From contig NZ_KB849236.1 in the NCBI RefSeq assembly GCF_000368045.1, positions 22,066 to 83,913 of the forward strand: a stretch of 61,848 bases of DNA, read 5' to 3'. Every line of letters starts with the position of its first letter. Position 1 is the first letter of the stretch. The stretch is from Acinetobacter johnsonii CIP 64.6 (GTDB lineage Bacteria > Pseudomonadota > Gammaproteobacteria > Pseudomonadales > Moraxellaceae). Of this stretch, positions 8,256 through 17,648 are shown piece after piece. The translations under genes and the position numbers were made by a program. The notes beneath the pieces are model-generated. The model was not told where the DNA came from. It saw only the letters and a program-made list of their open reading frames with translations, and did not search any database.

Positions 8256-9266
8256 TTAGTGATAGCCGTGTAGTTGGCGATATAAACCAGGTGTAACCCC
8301 AGTCCATTTTTTAAAGGCACGGTGGAATGTACTGGTTTCACTAAAGCCCACTTGTTGTGCCACATCTTCTAAAGTCAAACCTGGGTTCAATAGTAGGTGG
8401 ATCGCGGCATCACGACGTAATGCATCTTTCACGCCTTGGTAACTTTTACCTTCAGCGGCTAAGCGGCGACGCAACGTTTGTGGAGATAAATACAGCATAG
8501 AAGCCACATCATTCAGAGTTGGCATTTCCTCACCAATTTGACTCTTCAATACATCACGAATACGTGAAGTGAGTGAGTTGGTGTTTTTAAATTTCACCAA
8601 CAACTGTGCAGGCGCGGCTTTTAAGAACTCTTCTAATGTTTCTTCATTCTGACGAATTGGTAAGTCCAAATAATCTGCGGCAAAAGTGATTTCGGTACGC
8701 GGCATGTCGAACTGCATCACAGGTGCGAAGAATAGGGCATCATACTCATCTGCATGAGTCGGACGTTCATAACCAAAGTGTACACGTTCCAGTGGTAAAC
8801 GACGTTCAATCAACCAAGATGCGAGACCATGCCAAATCATCAGCATACTTTCGGTAATGAAGTGATCTGGGTCCATCGATTTCGGAATCTGAGGAACAAG
8901 ACGAGCTTCATGCTTGTCGCGTTCTAAGGTCACCGACCACTCATCACCAAACAATTTATAAAACTGTGAAGACAGTTCTAAAGCATCACCTAAGGTTTTG
9001 GCATGAATAATCAGCTGACACATGATGGCAAACGTACCTAAACGACGTGGTTGCTTATCGAAGCCAACATGTTCGTCTTGGGTCACCATCCATAACATTT
9101 TAACGAAGCGAGTATATTGTTCTGGAGAAATACGGGCTTTAGGTTGACGCAGCAGTTCTGCCTCAATCCCTACGTGAGAAAGTAATGTTTCGACATCCAT
9201 GCCGAGACGTTTTACGCCAGTTAAAGCCGCATTGACGAAATGGATACTAATGGTATCGCGGCTCAT
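8256..9266 (-). CDS. AraC family transcriptional regulator (OruR/arabinose-binding-domain type)
   Basis: The product is about 336 residues. The N-terminal two-thirds is the variable ligand-sensing domain of the type found in OruR/ArgR-like AraC proteins. The last 100 residues hold two helix-turn-helix motifs, including TLNDVASMLYLSPQTLRRRL and the signature VAQQVGFSETSTFHRAFKKWTGVTP. The ATG at 9266 has a good AAGGA site just upstream and is chosen over an in-frame ATG at 9296. It is divergent from the CoA-transferase gene with about 210 bases between them, so that gene is a plausible target; the ligand is unknown. Confidence 0.88.
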   Translation of the reverse strand: MSRDTISIHFVNAALTGVKRLGMDVETLLSHVGIEAELLRQPKARISPEQYTRFVKMLWMVTQDEHVGFDKQPRRLGTFAIMCQLIIHAKTLGDALELSSQFYKLFGDEWSVTLERDKHEARLVPQIPKSMDPDHFITESMLMIWHGLASWLIERRLPLERVHFGYERPTHADEYDALFFAPVMQFDMPRTEITFAADYLDLPIRQNEETLEEFLKAAPAQLLVKFKNTNSLTSRIRDVLKSQIGEEMPTLNDVASMLYLSPQTLRRRLAAEGKSYQGVKDALRRDAAIHLLLNPGLTLEDVAQQVGFSETSTFHRAFKKWTGVTPGLYRQLHGYH

Positions 9267-9475
9267 ATTTAATCCTTCAGTCTCTTTTATATTCACTTGC
9301 GTTTGACCTAAATGACGCTAAAAAAAGTATTTTAGGCAATTTACACTAAAGTTTTTTGCCTTTTTACATGTTAAATTGCCGAAATGATCAAGGTAAATGG
9401 CTGAACATGACATTGTTTTGTTGCTTTTATATTTCTAAAATAGCTAAAAAATCAACATAAAAAGAGAAAATAAAC

Positions 9476-10594
9476 ATGGATATGGCATTGAAAGGATTGA
9501 AAGTTCTCGATTTTTCTACACTTTTACCCGGACCTTTTGCAACAATGTACTTAGCAGACCTAGGTGCAGAAGTGATCCACATCGAGTCTCCAACCCGCCC
9601 CGATCTGATCCGTTTAATGCCACCTTATGCCAATGGACAGGCCACTGCACATAGTTATCTCAACCGAAATAAGCATGCAGTGGCATTGGATTTGAAAGAT
9701 CCTGCCAATATTGAACTGATCAAATCGAAAATTTCAGACTATGACATTGTGATTGAACAATTCCGTCCAGGTGTGATGCAAAGATTAGGACTCGACTATC
9801 AGACCTTATCTGAAATTAATCCACGCTTGATCTATTGTTCCATTACGGGTTATGGGCAAACAGGGGGGTATCAAAATAAAGCAGGACACGATATCAACTA
9901 TGTGGCTTTGTCAGGGATCGCGGGACATAGTGGGCGACAGCACAGTGGACCACCACCAATGGGGATTCAAATTGCGGATATTGCTGGAGGCTCTTTGCAT
10001 AGCGTGATTGGAATTTTAGCGGCAGTAATTGAAAGGCAGCGGAGTGGTTTGGGGCAGTATATTGATATTTCTATGACCGACTGTGTGGTGGGGCTCAGTA
10101 GCATGGCCGCAGCTGCGAGCTTAGCAGGACAGGAAAAACAAGGGCCTGAGCAAAGCTATCTCAATGGTGCGACTTTTTATGACTATTATGAAACCCAAGA
10201 TGGACGTTATTTATCGATTGGGAGTTTAGAGCCACAGTTTTTACATGGGTTGGCCCAGATTTTAGAATTGCCGATTGTGGCTGAAAAAGGAGCCTCACTG
10301 GCAACCGAAGACCGTCAGGTGGTGAAACAAGCAATAAAAGACAAAATTAAAACCCAAGATTTTGCCACGTGGAACGCAATTTTTCAGCAGCAAGATGTCT
10401 GCGTTGAGCCGGTATTAACGTTGGATGAAGCACTCGATTCGCAGTTGGCCAAAGATCGTACATGGGTGGTTTCTGTACCTTTACAAGAGGGGAGTACAAA
10501 AAGCGAACAACAATTAGCTTGTCCAATTAAGTTTTCACGTTCAAAAATAAGATATGAATTTATAGGCAAACCACTTGGTTTTGATTCTTTATAA
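9476..10594 (+). CDS. CaiB/BaiF (class III) CoA-transferase or alpha-methylacyl-CoA racemase family enzyme
   Basis: The product is 372 residues, with the CoA-transferase III fold from the N-terminal VLDFSTLLPGPFATMYLADLG through residue about 300. Conserved candidates for catalysis are H138/D139 in AGHDINY and D168 in IQIADIAGG, the positions used by alpha-methylacyl-CoA racemases. The family either moves CoA between carboxylic acids or epimerises 2-methylacyl-CoA; sequence context alone cannot decide, but the racemase-like motif set and nearby beta-oxidation genes suggest a role in acyl-CoA turnover. It starts divergently from the AraC-type regulator. No terminator is obvious after it. Confidence 0.85.
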   Translation: MDMALKGLKVLDFSTLLPGPFATMYLADLGAEVIHIESPTRPDLIRLMPPYANGQATAHSYLNRNKHAVALDLKDPANIELIKSKISDYDIVIEQFRPGVMQRLGLDYQTLSEINPRLIYCSITGYGQTGGYQNKAGHDINYVALSGIAGHSGRQHSGPPPMGIQIADIAGGSLHSVIGILAAVIERQRSGLGQYIDISMTDCVVGLSSMAAAASLAGQEKQGPEQSYLNGATFYDYYETQDGRYLSIGSLEPQFLHGLAQILELPIVAEKGASLATEDRQVVKQAIKDKIKTQDFATWNAIFQQQDVCVEPVLTLDEALDSQLAKDRTWVVSVPLQEGSTKSEQQLACPIKFSRSKIRYEFIGKPLGFDSL

Positions 10595-10714
10595 ATATCA
10601 TATAGCGATAATCTGGATAGATTTAAAACAACAAAACGTCATAAAATGGGTTTTTTATACAAATAAAGCGTATCATATCGATTAGTTGTAATTTTGTAAG
10701 AAAGGTCACCAATT

Positions 10715-11992
10715 ATGAATAAATGTAAAAGAAGTTGGTGTTTTAACCTCAGTCTCTTAGCACTCAGTTGCTGCTTTCAAAGTGTGTATGCTGCAAATGC
10801 CTTTGAGGCAGAAAGCCCTTGGATGCTGGGTGACTGGAATGGTCAGCGCAGCGCATTGCAGCAAAAAGGCTACGACTTTAGCTTTGGCTATACGGGTGAA
10901 ATGGCAACATTGCTCGATGCCTCACATTCTTCAAGTCATGGTACCGAATATGCAGATCAGTTTGCATTTGGTACGCATTTCGATTTAGACAAGATTTTGG
11001 GTTGGCAGGATACTGAGGCTCAAATCACCATTACCGAACGCAATGGGCGTTCACTTTCTCAAACATCCGATGCTTTAGATGGACATTTAAGCTCCACTCA
11101 AGAAGTGTGGGGGCGTGGACAGACGTGGCGTTTAACCGATTTGTGGATTAAGAAAAAGTTCATGGATCAAAAGTTAGACATCAAAGTCGGTCGTTTTGGT
11201 GAGGGTGAAGACTTCAACAGTTTCGACTGTGATTTCCAAAACCTTGCGCTCTGTGGCTCTCAAGTTGGTAACTGGGTCGATGACCAGTGGTACAACTGGC
11301 CTGTCAGCCAATGGGCTGCGCGAGTCAAATATAACCTTCGGCCAGACCTGTATGCACAAGTTGGGGTGTATGAATATAACCCTGAAAACTTAGAACGTGG
11401 CAAAGGCTGGAACTTAAGTACCGACGGTTCGCAGGGTGCCATTATTCCTGCTGAAGTGGTGTGGCAACCTGCTGTAGGTATAAATAAGTTACCCGGCGAA
11501 TATCGTGCGGGTTATTACTACAGTTCTGCAGATGCCACAGACATTCAAAACCCACAGCAAACCTCACATAAGCAAGGGGGGTGGGTGGTTGCTAAGCAGC
11601 AACTCACAGCACATCACGGTGATGCCGCGCGCGGTTTAACAGGCTTTGTGAATCTCACATTACATGATTCAGATACCAATACGGTTCGCGACATGCAGAA
11701 TATTGGCTTGGTCTATAAAGGCGCTTTTGATGCTCGCCCTCAAGACGAAATCGCGATTGGCTTAGCCCGTATTAATATCAATGATGATGTCAATGACGCG
11801 AATATTGCCAATAACAGCATCGATGCCCGTGGCTTACAAAGTGAAGAATATGATGCCGAGATTTACTACGGTATACATGCAGCTAACTGGTTAACCATTC
11901 GTCCCAATATCCAATATATCCGCCATGTAGGCGCGTATAAAAATGGTGAAAATGCATGGGTCGGCGGAATTAAATTCCAGACCGCATTTTAG
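10715..11992 (+). CDS. Carbohydrate-selective porin, OprB family
   Basis: The product is 425 residues with an N-terminal signal peptide ending near SVYA at about residue 26, followed by NAFEAESPWMLGDWNGQRSAL, the usual start of mature OprB proteins. The C-terminus ends in phenylalanine (IKFQTAF), as outer-membrane barrels do. It should form a sugar-permeable channel in the outer membrane. It lies directly upstream of the membrane glucose dehydrogenase gene, which consumes periplasmic aldoses, so the two probably serve one pathway. A second OprB paralogue is at 33144-34427. Confidence 0.9.
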   Translation: MNKCKRSWCFNLSLLALSCCFQSVYAANAFEAESPWMLGDWNGQRSALQQKGYDFSFGYTGEMATLLDASHSSSHGTEYADQFAFGTHFDLDKILGWQDTEAQITITERNGRSLSQTSDALDGHLSSTQEVWGRGQTWRLTDLWIKKKFMDQKLDIKVGRFGEGEDFNSFDCDFQNLALCGSQVGNWVDDQWYNWPVSQWAARVKYNLRPDLYAQVGVYEYNPENLERGKGWNLSTDGSQGAIIPAEVVWQPAVGINKLPGEYRAGYYYSSADATDIQNPQQTSHKQGGWVVAKQQLTAHHGDAARGLTGFVNLTLHDSDTNTVRDMQNIGLVYKGAFDARPQDEIAIGLARININDDVNDANIANNSIDARGLQSEEYDAEIYYGIHAANWLTIRPNIQYIRHVGAYKNGENAWVGGIKFQTAF

Positions 11993-12004
11993 TTTCTAGA
12001 TCGA

Positions 12005-12093
12005 TAAGTATTTGTCCAACAAGGTTGATAAATACTTTTTACGGTTGTTCAAAGCATAAAACTGTTCGAAATAAGTCGTTTGGACAGATACTT
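12005..12093. repeat. Long inverted repeat between oprB-like gene and gcd
   Basis: AAGTATTTGTCCAA at 12005-12018 is mirrored by TTGGACAGATACTT at 12080-12093 with a single mismatch, enclosing about 61 bases. It begins 13 bases after the porin stop codon. It could be a processing or termination structure of the porin mRNA. Confidence 0.6.
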
Positions 12094-12115
12094 AAAATCT
12101 AAAAACTGTCTAGGT

Positions 12116-12148
12116 GCTCATATCGATATTGAAACGATATGAGCTTTT
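12116..12148 (+). terminator. Terminator or attenuator hairpin just upstream of gcd
   Basis: A perfect 10-base stem, GCTCATATCG at 12116-12125 and CGATATGAGC at 12135-12144, is followed by TTTT. It ends about 30 bases before the gcd start codon. It may end the porin transcript or regulate read-through into gcd. Confidence 0.55.
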
Positions 12149-12176
12149 AACAGAATCTAAGAAAAAGGTGGTCAAT

Positions 12177-14579
12177 ATGAGTACTCCGTCTTCAGGTTCA
12201 GGGCTTAAAACTTTTACAGCTGTGATTGCTGTGATCTTTGGTTTAGTCCTGCTGATAGGAGGGATTTATCTTGCAGTGCTTGGTGGGTCTTGGTACTACA
12301 TCATTGCAGGTTTACTCTTCATCGCGACTGCAGTTCTACTGCAAAAATTAAAAAGTACGGCATTAATCGTTTATGCGTTGCTGGTCTTGGGTACAGTGGT
12401 TTGGGGCTTATGGGAAGTGGGTTCAGACTTCTTTGCCTTGGCGCCACGTTTAGATATCCTTGGTTTATTTGGCTTATGGTTACTCATTCCAGCGGTAACG
12501 CGTGGTTTTGACAACGTAAAAAGTGCAAAACTGGTTTTAACAGGTTCATTGGCAATTACCATTGCAGTGATGATCTATGCTGTGTTTAATGACCCTCAAG
12601 AAATTCGAGGTGAACTGAGCAGCAAGCAACCTGCAACCGCACAGTCCATTCCGGGTGTTGCTGATGGCGACTGGCCTGCTTATGGTCGTACTCAGTCTGG
12701 TTTGCGTTATTCTCCTTTAACGCAAATTAATTCTGAGAATGTTAAAGATTTAAAAGTGGCTTGGACCTATAACACAGGTGACTTTAAAACAGAAAATGAC
12801 TCTGGTGAAACCACCAATCAGGTCACCCCAATTAAAGTTGGGGACAATATGTATATCTGTACCACGCACCAAAAACTGGTTGCCCTCGACCCAGCGACAG
12901 GTAAGGCGAAATGGACTTTTGATCCGAAGTTGAAATCGGACAATACTTTTCAGCATTTAACCTGTCGTGGCGTGTCTTATTATGATGCGAACAATACAGT
13001 TGGTTTTGAAGCCAGCTTGCAACATAAAAAGTCATCGTCTGAGTTGTGCCCACGTAAAGTAATCTTACCTGTCAATGATGGTCGTTTGGTTGCCATCAAT
13101 GCTGATACTGGTGAGCGTTGTACGGACTTTGGTAAAAATGGTGAAGTCGACTTACAAAAAGATATGCCATTCCCTTATCCGGGTGGTTATATCCCAACTT
13201 CTCCACCTGTGGTCACAGGCACGACGATTATTATTGCGGGTTCAACCACAGATAACTATTCAACTGAAGAACCTTCAGGTGTGATCCGTGGTTATGATGT
13301 GAATACGGGTGCATTGTTGTGGGTGTTTGACACAGGTGCAGAAGATCCGAACGCGATTCCAGCTCCAGGTCAAAAGTATGTTCAAAACTCACCGAATGCA
13401 TGGGCACCATTAGCCTATGATGCAGCCTTGGATATGGTTTACATTCCAACGGGTGTGGGCACGCCAGATATTTGGGGCGGTAACCGTACCGAGTTGCATG
13501 AGCGTTATGCTAACTCAATGCTGGCACTGAATGCCTCAACAGGTAAGTTGGTGTGGAACTTCCAAACCACGCATCATGATTTGTGGGATATGGATGTACC
13601 ATCACAACCGACATTGACGGATATTAAAGATAAGTCAGGCAAAATGGTTCCTGCCATTTACGTGTTAACGAAAACAGGTAATGCCTTTGTTCTAGACCGT
13701 CGTACTGGTGCAGCCATTGTTCCAATTACGGAAAAACCTGTACCACAAACGGTGAAACGTGGGCCGCAAACCAAAGGTGAGCGTTACTCTGCGACACAAC
13801 CTTTCTCTGACTTTGACCTTGCGCCAAAAGAGAAATTGACAGATAAGCAAATGTGGGGCGCAACCATGTTTGACCAGTTGATGTGCCGTGTGTCTTTCCA
13901 CAAACTGAACTATGATGGTATTTATACCCCACCTTCAGAAAATGGAACTTTGGTTTTCCCAGGCAACTTAGGTGTATTTGAATGGGGCGGTATGTCCGTT
14001 AACCCTGATCGTCAAATTGCGGTGATGAATCCAATCGGTTTACCGTTTGTCTCTCGACTCATTCCAGCCGATCCAAACCGTCCGAAAACAGCCAAAGGTG
14101 CAGGCACCGAAGCGGGTGTACAACCGATGTATGGTGTGCCTTACGGTGTTGAGATCAGTGCGTTCTTGTCTCCATTTGGTTTGCCATGTAAACAGCCTGC
14201 TTGGGGCTTTGTGGCGGGCGTAGATTTAAATACCCACGAAGTTGCATGGAAACGTCGTATTGGTACAATCCGCGACAGTTTACCGGGGATTCAATTACCA
14301 CCATTTAAAATGGGGGTTCCTATGCTTGGTGGTTCAATCTCAACTGCGGGTAATGTGATGTTTGTCGGTGGTACGCAGGATAATTATATCCGTGCCATCA
14401 ACGTGACCAATGGTGATGAACTTTGGAAAGGTCGTCTACCAGCGGGTGGTCAAGCAACACCAATGACCTATGAAGCCAATGGTAAACAGTATGTAGTCAT
14501 TATGGCGGGTGGTCATGGTTCATTTGGTACCAAGATGGGAGATGCCTTGGTGGCGTATGCCTTACCCGATGCCAAATAA
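12177..14579 (+). CDS. gcd: Membrane-bound quinoprotein glucose dehydrogenase (PQQ-dependent)
   Basis: The product is 800 residues, the usual length for membrane GDH. The first ~140 residues form about five membrane segments. The rest is a periplasmic eight-bladed beta-propeller starting at about 160 (DGDWPAYGRTQSGLRYSPL) with repeated W-motif blades. It oxidises D-glucose and other aldoses to lactones at the periplasmic face, using PQQ, and passes electrons to ubiquinone. The ATG at 12177 is chosen because AAGGTGG precedes it; an upstream in-frame extension would run through the hairpin at 12116-12144. PQQ biosynthesis genes are not in the window. Confidence 0.95.
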   Translation: MSTPSSGSGLKTFTAVIAVIFGLVLLIGGIYLAVLGGSWYYIIAGLLFIATAVLLQKLKSTALIVYALLVLGTVVWGLWEVGSDFFALAPRLDILGLFGLWLLIPAVTRGFDNVKSAKLVLTGSLAITIAVMIYAVFNDPQEIRGELSSKQPATAQSIPGVADGDWPAYGRTQSGLRYSPLTQINSENVKDLKVAWTYNTGDFKTENDSGETTNQVTPIKVGDNMYICTTHQKLVALDPATGKAKWTFDPKLKSDNTFQHLTCRGVSYYDANNTVGFEASLQHKKSSSELCPRKVILPVNDGRLVAINADTGERCTDFGKNGEVDLQKDMPFPYPGGYIPTSPPVVTGTTIIIAGSTTDNYSTEEPSGVIRGYDVNTGALLWVFDTGAEDPNAIPAPGQKYVQNSPNAWAPLAYDAALDMVYIPTGVGTPDIWGGNRTELHERYANSMLALNASTGKLVWNFQTTHHDLWDMDVPSQPTLTDIKDKSGKMVPAIYVLTKTGNAFVLDRRTGAAIVPITEKPVPQTVKRGPQTKGERYSATQPFSDFDLAPKEKLTDKQMWGATMFDQLMCRVSFHKLNYDGIYTPPSENGTLVFPGNLGVFEWGGMSVNPDRQIAVMNPIGLPFVSRLIPADPNRPKTAKGAGTEAGVQPMYGVPYGVEISAFLSPFGLPCKQPAWGFVAGVDLNTHEVAWKRRIGTIRDSLPGIQLPPFKMGVPMLGGSISTAGNVMFVGGTQDNYIRAINVTNGDELWKGRLPAGGQATPMTYEANGKQYVVIMAGGHGSFGTKMGDALVAYALPDAK

Positions 14580-14603
14580 TCGTGTGTAGTCATTTAAACT
14601 TTC

Positions 14604-14632
14604 AAATAGCCTGATTCGTCAGGCTATTTTTA
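14604..14632 (+). terminator. Rho-independent terminator after gcd
   Basis: AATAGCCTGATTCGTCAGGCTATTTTT forms a 9-base stem followed by a T run, 24 bases beyond the gcd stop. Confidence 0.85.
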
Positions 14633-14960
14633 TATACAGTCGGTTTAAAAGGGCAAAGTGATGAGGAGGAAAGAATAGAAAAATTGAGTTCTACCCAGAT
14701 AAGCCGAGTTTAAAATTCACGTAGTAGCAATGGATGGGCTAGCGTGTATACGATAGATTGAAGGAAGTTAGCTGAATAATGTATAAGTATCTAATAAAAA
14801 ATACTTTAATCAGAAAAAACCTTTAGGATTAGGGACAAACAGTACATCTACTTATCCTTATCAATAAAACAGCTATGAAATATGTAAAAAACGCATTTTG
14901 TTGATAGTTTAAATCTCGTTATGCTGTCAGCCGTTATAATGAAACTACTAGCTGTACGCC
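14633..14960 (+). promoter_or_regulatory. Intergenic region with promoter of the sulfite/nitrite reductase
   Basis: No open frame of note was seen in these 330 bases. A consensus -10 box TATAAT is at 14935-14940, only 20 bases before the ATG at 14961; the matching -35 box is weak. The implied 5' leader is very short. The rest is AT-rich and unassigned. Confidence 0.5.
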
Positions 14961-16604
14961 ATGTATTTATATACTGATTTCGATCAGCAACTGATCAATG
15001 AACGTGTTGCACAGTTCCGTGACCAAACGGAACGTTATTTAGCTGGAAAACTCACTGAAGATGAGTACCGCCCATTACGTCTTCAAAACGGTCTCTATGT
15101 ACAACGCTATGCGCCAATGTTACGTATTGCTGTGCCTTATGGCTTGATGAACTCAACGCAATTGCGCAAAGTTGCAGAACTTGCAACTGAGTTTGACCGT
15201 GGTTATGCACACGTTTCAACGCGTCAGAATATTCAGTTTAACTGGCCTGCGCTAGAAAATGTTCCAGACATGCTTCAAGAGCTAGCTTCTGTACAAATGC
15301 ATGCGATCCAAACTTCGGGTAACTGTATTCGTAACACGACTACAGACCAATATGCAGGTGTGGTTGCTGGTGAAGTGGCTGACCCACGTCCAACGTGTGA
15401 ATTGATCCGTCAATGGTCAACCTTCCACCCAGAATTTGCCTTCTTGCCACGTAAGTTCAAGATTGCTGTATCAGCACTTGAAGAAACTGATCGTGCAGCG
15501 ACCTCATTCCATGATATTGGGGTGTATATCGTTAAAAATGAAGCGGGCGAAATTGGCTATAAAATTAAAGTCGGTGGCGGCTTAGGTCGTACCCCTGTGA
15601 TTGGTAGTTTCATTCGTGACTTCTTGCCACGTGAAGACCTGATTGCTTACTTAGAAGCCGTACTGCGTGTTTATAACTTACACGGTCGCCGTGATAACAA
15701 ATACAAAGCACGTATTAAGATTTTGGTGAAAGCGTTGACGCCTCAAGTTTTTGCTGAAAAAGTCGAAGCTGAGTTTGCGCACACCATTAAAACTTTAAAA
15801 ATTCAGCCTGAAATTTTGCAGAAATTAGACGAAGAATTTATACCGTTTGATTATCAAGATTATGCAGATGAAGATTTTTCTGAACAGTTTGCTGCGCATC
15901 CAAAATTCAAACAGTGGTTCAATATCAACACCAATGCTCACAAAGTGAAGGGCTACCGTATTGTAACGATTTCGTTGAAACGTACGGGTATTGCACCGGG
16001 TGATGTGACCACTGAAGAGATGAATTTGATTGCAGACCTTGCAGACAAATACACCTTTGGTGAACTGCGGACCACGCATGAGCAAAATATTTCTTTGGTG
16101 GATGTGCCACAGAAAGATTTGTTTGAGCTTTGGACTATTCTTGAGAAAAACAATCTAGCACGTGCGCACATTGGTTTCTTAACCGACATTATTTGCTGCC
16201 CAGGTGGTGACTTCTGTTCACTGGCAAATGCGAAATCGATTCCTATTTCAGAAGCGATTTCACGCCGTTTTGATGACTTAGATACCATTTATAACCTTGG
16301 CAAACTGGATCTGAATATTTCAGGTTGTATGAATGCCTGTGGTCATCACCATGTGGGTAACATTGGTATTTTAGGTGTGGACAAAAAAGGCGCTGAATTC
16401 TACCAAATCACTTTGGGTGGTAATGCCGATCATGATGCTTCAATTGGTGACATCTTAGGCCCATCATTTGCAGCTGAAGTTGTGCCAGATATCGTTGAAG
16501 AAATTTTGAATACCTATCTTGACCTTCGTGCTGAGGGTGAAGAATTCATCGACACTTATCGCCGTGTGGGCATTCAACCCTTTAAGGAGCGTGCATATGC
16601 TTAA
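14961..16604 (+). CDS. Siroheme-dependent nitrite/sulfite reductase (CysI-like hemoprotein)
   Basis: The product is 547 residues. The 4Fe-4S/siroheme cluster ligands are visible as C413-x5-C419 (CCPGGDFC) and C456-x3-C460 (GCMNACG), in the order expected for this family. The paired ferredoxin-like half-domains are seen around residues 55-120 and 330-395. It reduces sulfite to sulfide (or nitrite to ammonia) in six-electron steps in the cytoplasm. The following DUF934 gene overlaps its end by 8 bases. That pairing is typical of assimilatory sulfite reduction clusters in proteobacteria, so sulfite is the more likely substrate. Confidence 0.92.
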   Translation: MYLYTDFDQQLINERVAQFRDQTERYLAGKLTEDEYRPLRLQNGLYVQRYAPMLRIAVPYGLMNSTQLRKVAELATEFDRGYAHVSTRQNIQFNWPALENVPDMLQELASVQMHAIQTSGNCIRNTTTDQYAGVVAGEVADPRPTCELIRQWSTFHPEFAFLPRKFKIAVSALEETDRAATSFHDIGVYIVKNEAGEIGYKIKVGGGLGRTPVIGSFIRDFLPREDLIAYLEAVLRVYNLHGRRDNKYKARIKILVKALTPQVFAEKVEAEFAHTIKTLKIQPEILQKLDEEFIPFDYQDYADEDFSEQFAAHPKFKQWFNINTNAHKVKGYRIVTISLKRTGIAPGDVTTEEMNLIADLADKYTFGELRTTHEQNISLVDVPQKDLFELWTILEKNNLARAHIGFLTDIICCPGGDFCSLANAKSIPISEAISRRFDDLDTIYNLGKLDLNISGCMNACGHHHVGNIGILGVDKKGAEFYQITLGGNADHDASIGDILGPSFAAEVVPDIVEEILNTYLDLRAEGEEFIDTYRRVGIQPFKERAYA

Positions 16605-17082
16605 TACAGCACGACAAGTCCTCTCTAAAGACGGCTCGATTGCAGACAACACTTACCAAGTGATTGGTGAAGAGGGCGTTTTACCGCAAGGTGATGTGGT
16701 TTTAACGGTTGAGCAGTTAGATCAATTGGCTCAAGTTTCAGGTAAAAAAGCACTCCTTGTTACAGTCGATGCTTCTCCTGAAACGCATGAGTTCCCTTTA
16801 GATCAGTTAGATGCCATCTTTATTGATTTTGCGGGCTTTAACGATGGTCGTGGCTATTCATTTGCAGCACTATTACGTCGCCAAGGTTTCCAAGGCGAAC
16901 TACGCGCAACAGGTGATGTGTTTAAAGATGTCTTGAACTACATGAAACGTTCAGGCTTTGATACCTTTGTTATTAAAGAAGGTAAAGACATTCTTGAAGC
17001 TGCTGCGGGTTTAAATGATTTTAGAAATCCGTATCAAGCATCAACAGCCGTTGCACAAGCCAGTTATCAAACGGGTGCTTAA
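16597..17082 (+). CDS. DUF934 domain protein, sulfite reductase accessory (CysX/CysH-cluster type)
   Basis: The product is 161 residues. It starts inside the last codons of the reductase gene (8-base overlap) with an AAGGAG site at 16584-16589, so translation is probably coupled. The core FIDFAGFNDGRGYSFAALLRRQGFQGELRATGDVF is the DUF934 signature. The family always travels with siroheme sulfite reductase and is thought to assist it, though its exact biochemical role is not established to my knowledge. Confidence 0.9.
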   Translation: MLNTARQVLSKDGSIADNTYQVIGEEGVLPQGDVVLTVEQLDQLAQVSGKKALLVTVDASPETHEFPLDQLDAIFIDFAGFNDGRGYSFAALLRRQGFQGELRATGDVFKDVLNYMKRSGFDTFVIKEGKDILEAAAGLNDFRNPYQASTAVAQASYQTGA

Positions 17083-17101
17083 ATTTTCAAGTGAATGTTC
17101 A

Positions 17102-17135
17102 TCAAAAAAGCCAAACGAAAGTTTGGCTTTTTTGA
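17102..17135 (+). terminator. Rho-independent terminator
   Basis: AAAAAAGCCAAACGAAAGTTTGGCTTTTTT forms a strong hairpin 20 bases after the DUF934 gene and ends the sulfite reductase operon. Confidence 0.9.
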
Positions 17136-17342
17136 TGAAACACAATAAGTTTTATGCTAAAAGAAACTTTATTATTATTTTATAAGTTTTTCATATGAAT
17201 CATTTGAGTGCTGATAATTTGATTATTGAAACTGTAGGCCAGGAGTTGGAACACAGAGGTGGATCAGGAAATTTGAACAACACTTATAAGTGATATTTTG
17301 CTCCCCAAATGATGTTATAAACATCAATATATGGAGTATTTT

Positions 17343-17648
17343 ATGGCACGTAGACCAAGAAGAAATCATTCAAATGATTTTAAAGCTAAGGTAGCACTTG
17401 CTGCGATTAAAGCAGAAAAAACACTTGCTGAATTGAGTGCTGAATTTGATGTTCATCAAAACCAAATTATCGACTGGAAAAATCAATTAATTTCAGCTTC
17501 CTCGCAAGCTTTCGATCAATCAAAAGCTCCAACAGAACCACCCATCGATCTAAAAAAACTACATGCAAAAATTGGTGAGCAAGCATTAGAAATTGATTTT
17601 TTAGAAGGTGTGTTGAAGAAACTGGGCCGCTTCAACCACAAAAGTTAA
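17343..17648 (+). CDS. IS3-family transposase OrfA (helix-turn-helix subunit)
   Basis: The product is about 101 residues. The N-terminal helix-turn-helix (NDFKAKVALAAIKAEKTLAE to VHQNQIIDWKNQL) is followed by a leucine-zipper-like segment that mediates OrfA/OrfAB assembly. The ATG at 17343 has GGAG six bases upstream and is preferred to the ATG at 17331. Within the gene, T TTT TTA at 17597-17603 sits exactly in the zero-frame phase of a -1 slippery heptamer, and the -1 frame has no stop from 17597 onward. An OrfAB fusion is therefore expected by programmed frameshifting. Confidence 0.9.
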   Translation: MARRPRRNHSNDFKAKVALAAIKAEKTLAELSAEFDVHQNQIIDWKNQLISASSQAFDQSKAPTEPPIDLKKLHAKIGEQALEIDFLEGVLKKLGRFNHKS

